Below, one piece after another: positions 63,765-64,000 of a stretch of 64,000 nt of DNA; the stretch's first letter is position 1; each line of letters starts with the position of its first letter. A model generated the notes under the pieces. The model saw nothing but the letters and a program-made list of their open reading frames with translations, had not been told where the DNA came from and searched no databases. The DNA is from Ipomoea triloba (lineage: Eukaryota > Streptophyta > Magnoliopsida > Solanales > Convolvulaceae), in assembly GCF_003576645.1 (NCBI RefSeq), contig NC_044925.1:22560364-22624363 (forward strand), given 5' to 3'. A program made the position numbers and the translations under genes.

Positions 63765-64000
63765 CAACCATTATTGTGTGGACCATATATTAATGTACAT
63801 TCAGTATAAGAATAATGTACTTTTAGTATATTAAAAATGTACATTGTATTCAGAAAATGTACATTATTTGTATACTAAATGTACATTATATTATGTACAT
63901 TCAGTACAAAAATAATGTACATCTAATATATTAAAAATGTATTTTTTGTTATGGTCTACCTAACACTATGTGGACCATGGTTCACACAATAATTTGTCAC
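63765..64000. mobile_element. MITE with GTACATT repeats (runs to window end)
   Basis: Begins near ATTGTGTGGACCATATATTA and ends GGTTCACACAATAATTTGTC, an inverted pair, with repeated ATAATGTACATT / ATATTAAAAATGTA units. Same family as 51400-51620. The right edge may lie beyond the window. Confidence 0.55.

Overview
The window is nuclear DNA from a flowering plant, most likely a eudicot. Genes are split by AT-rich GT-AG introns, intergenic DNA is full of small transposons, and the products are plant-specific (plastid fatty-acid synthase, CBL calcium sensor, DCD protein, SKIP8). The repeat style suggests Solanales/Convolvulaceae, but that is a guess. There is one sized assembly gap (44580-45400) and three single-N joins (22323, 24683, 60172). 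Each single N is followed by a re-read of the sequence before it, so those stretches are almost certainly unmerged contig overlaps rather than biological duplications.

Genes, left to right. (1) <288-4713 +, 3' part of a conserved plastid-type membrane protein with a zinc-ribbon-like CPSC/CYKC pair. (2) 6419-9756 +, UDP-glucose 4-epimerase, complete, 345 aa, nine exons. (3) 16102-17292 +, alpha/beta-hydrolase lipase of the At4g10955 type, with an intron in its 5' UTR. (4) 19987-17649 -, calcineurin B-like sensor of the SOS3/CBL4 type, eight exons, convergent with the lipase. (5) 28692-30320 +, F-box protein SKIP8. (6) 30765-32044 +, small putative plastid protein with a CxxC motif. (7) 39830-37716 -, asparagine-rich DCD-domain protein. 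(8) 56303-62649 +, plastid beta-ketoacyl-ACP synthase I, eight exons once the false exon duplication is removed. UGE, lipase and SKIP8 occur in the same relative order as Arabidopsis UGE5, At4g10955 and SKIP8 (At4g10960 to At4g10925), which suggests conserved microsynteny.

Mobile DNA fills most of the rest. 10.1-14.9 kb is a cluster of terminal-inverted-repeat elements, including a Pack-MULE-like element (10-bp target duplication, spliced-gene fragment inside) nested in a Tourist-like MITE. 21.5-26.4 kb is a Helitron carrying a hAT-like MITE, inflated by the false duplications. 33.5-34.2 kb is a solo LTR (TG...CA, 5-bp duplication) nested in a MITE. 45.8-51.1 kb is a full-length LINE on the minus strand with a 15-bp target duplication. 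51.9-55.3 kb holds two Helitrons in tandem on the minus strand. tRNA-derived SINE-like repeats recur in introns and spacers.

The protein-coding genes do not form one pathway; they are independent housekeeping and signalling genes. The points most worth checking are the apparent loss of the myristoylation start in the CBL4-like gene, the nested transposon insertions with readable target duplications, the LINE whose two ORFs overlap at TAATG and whose 3' junction is a perfect 38-bp palindrome, and the false duplication inside KASI.
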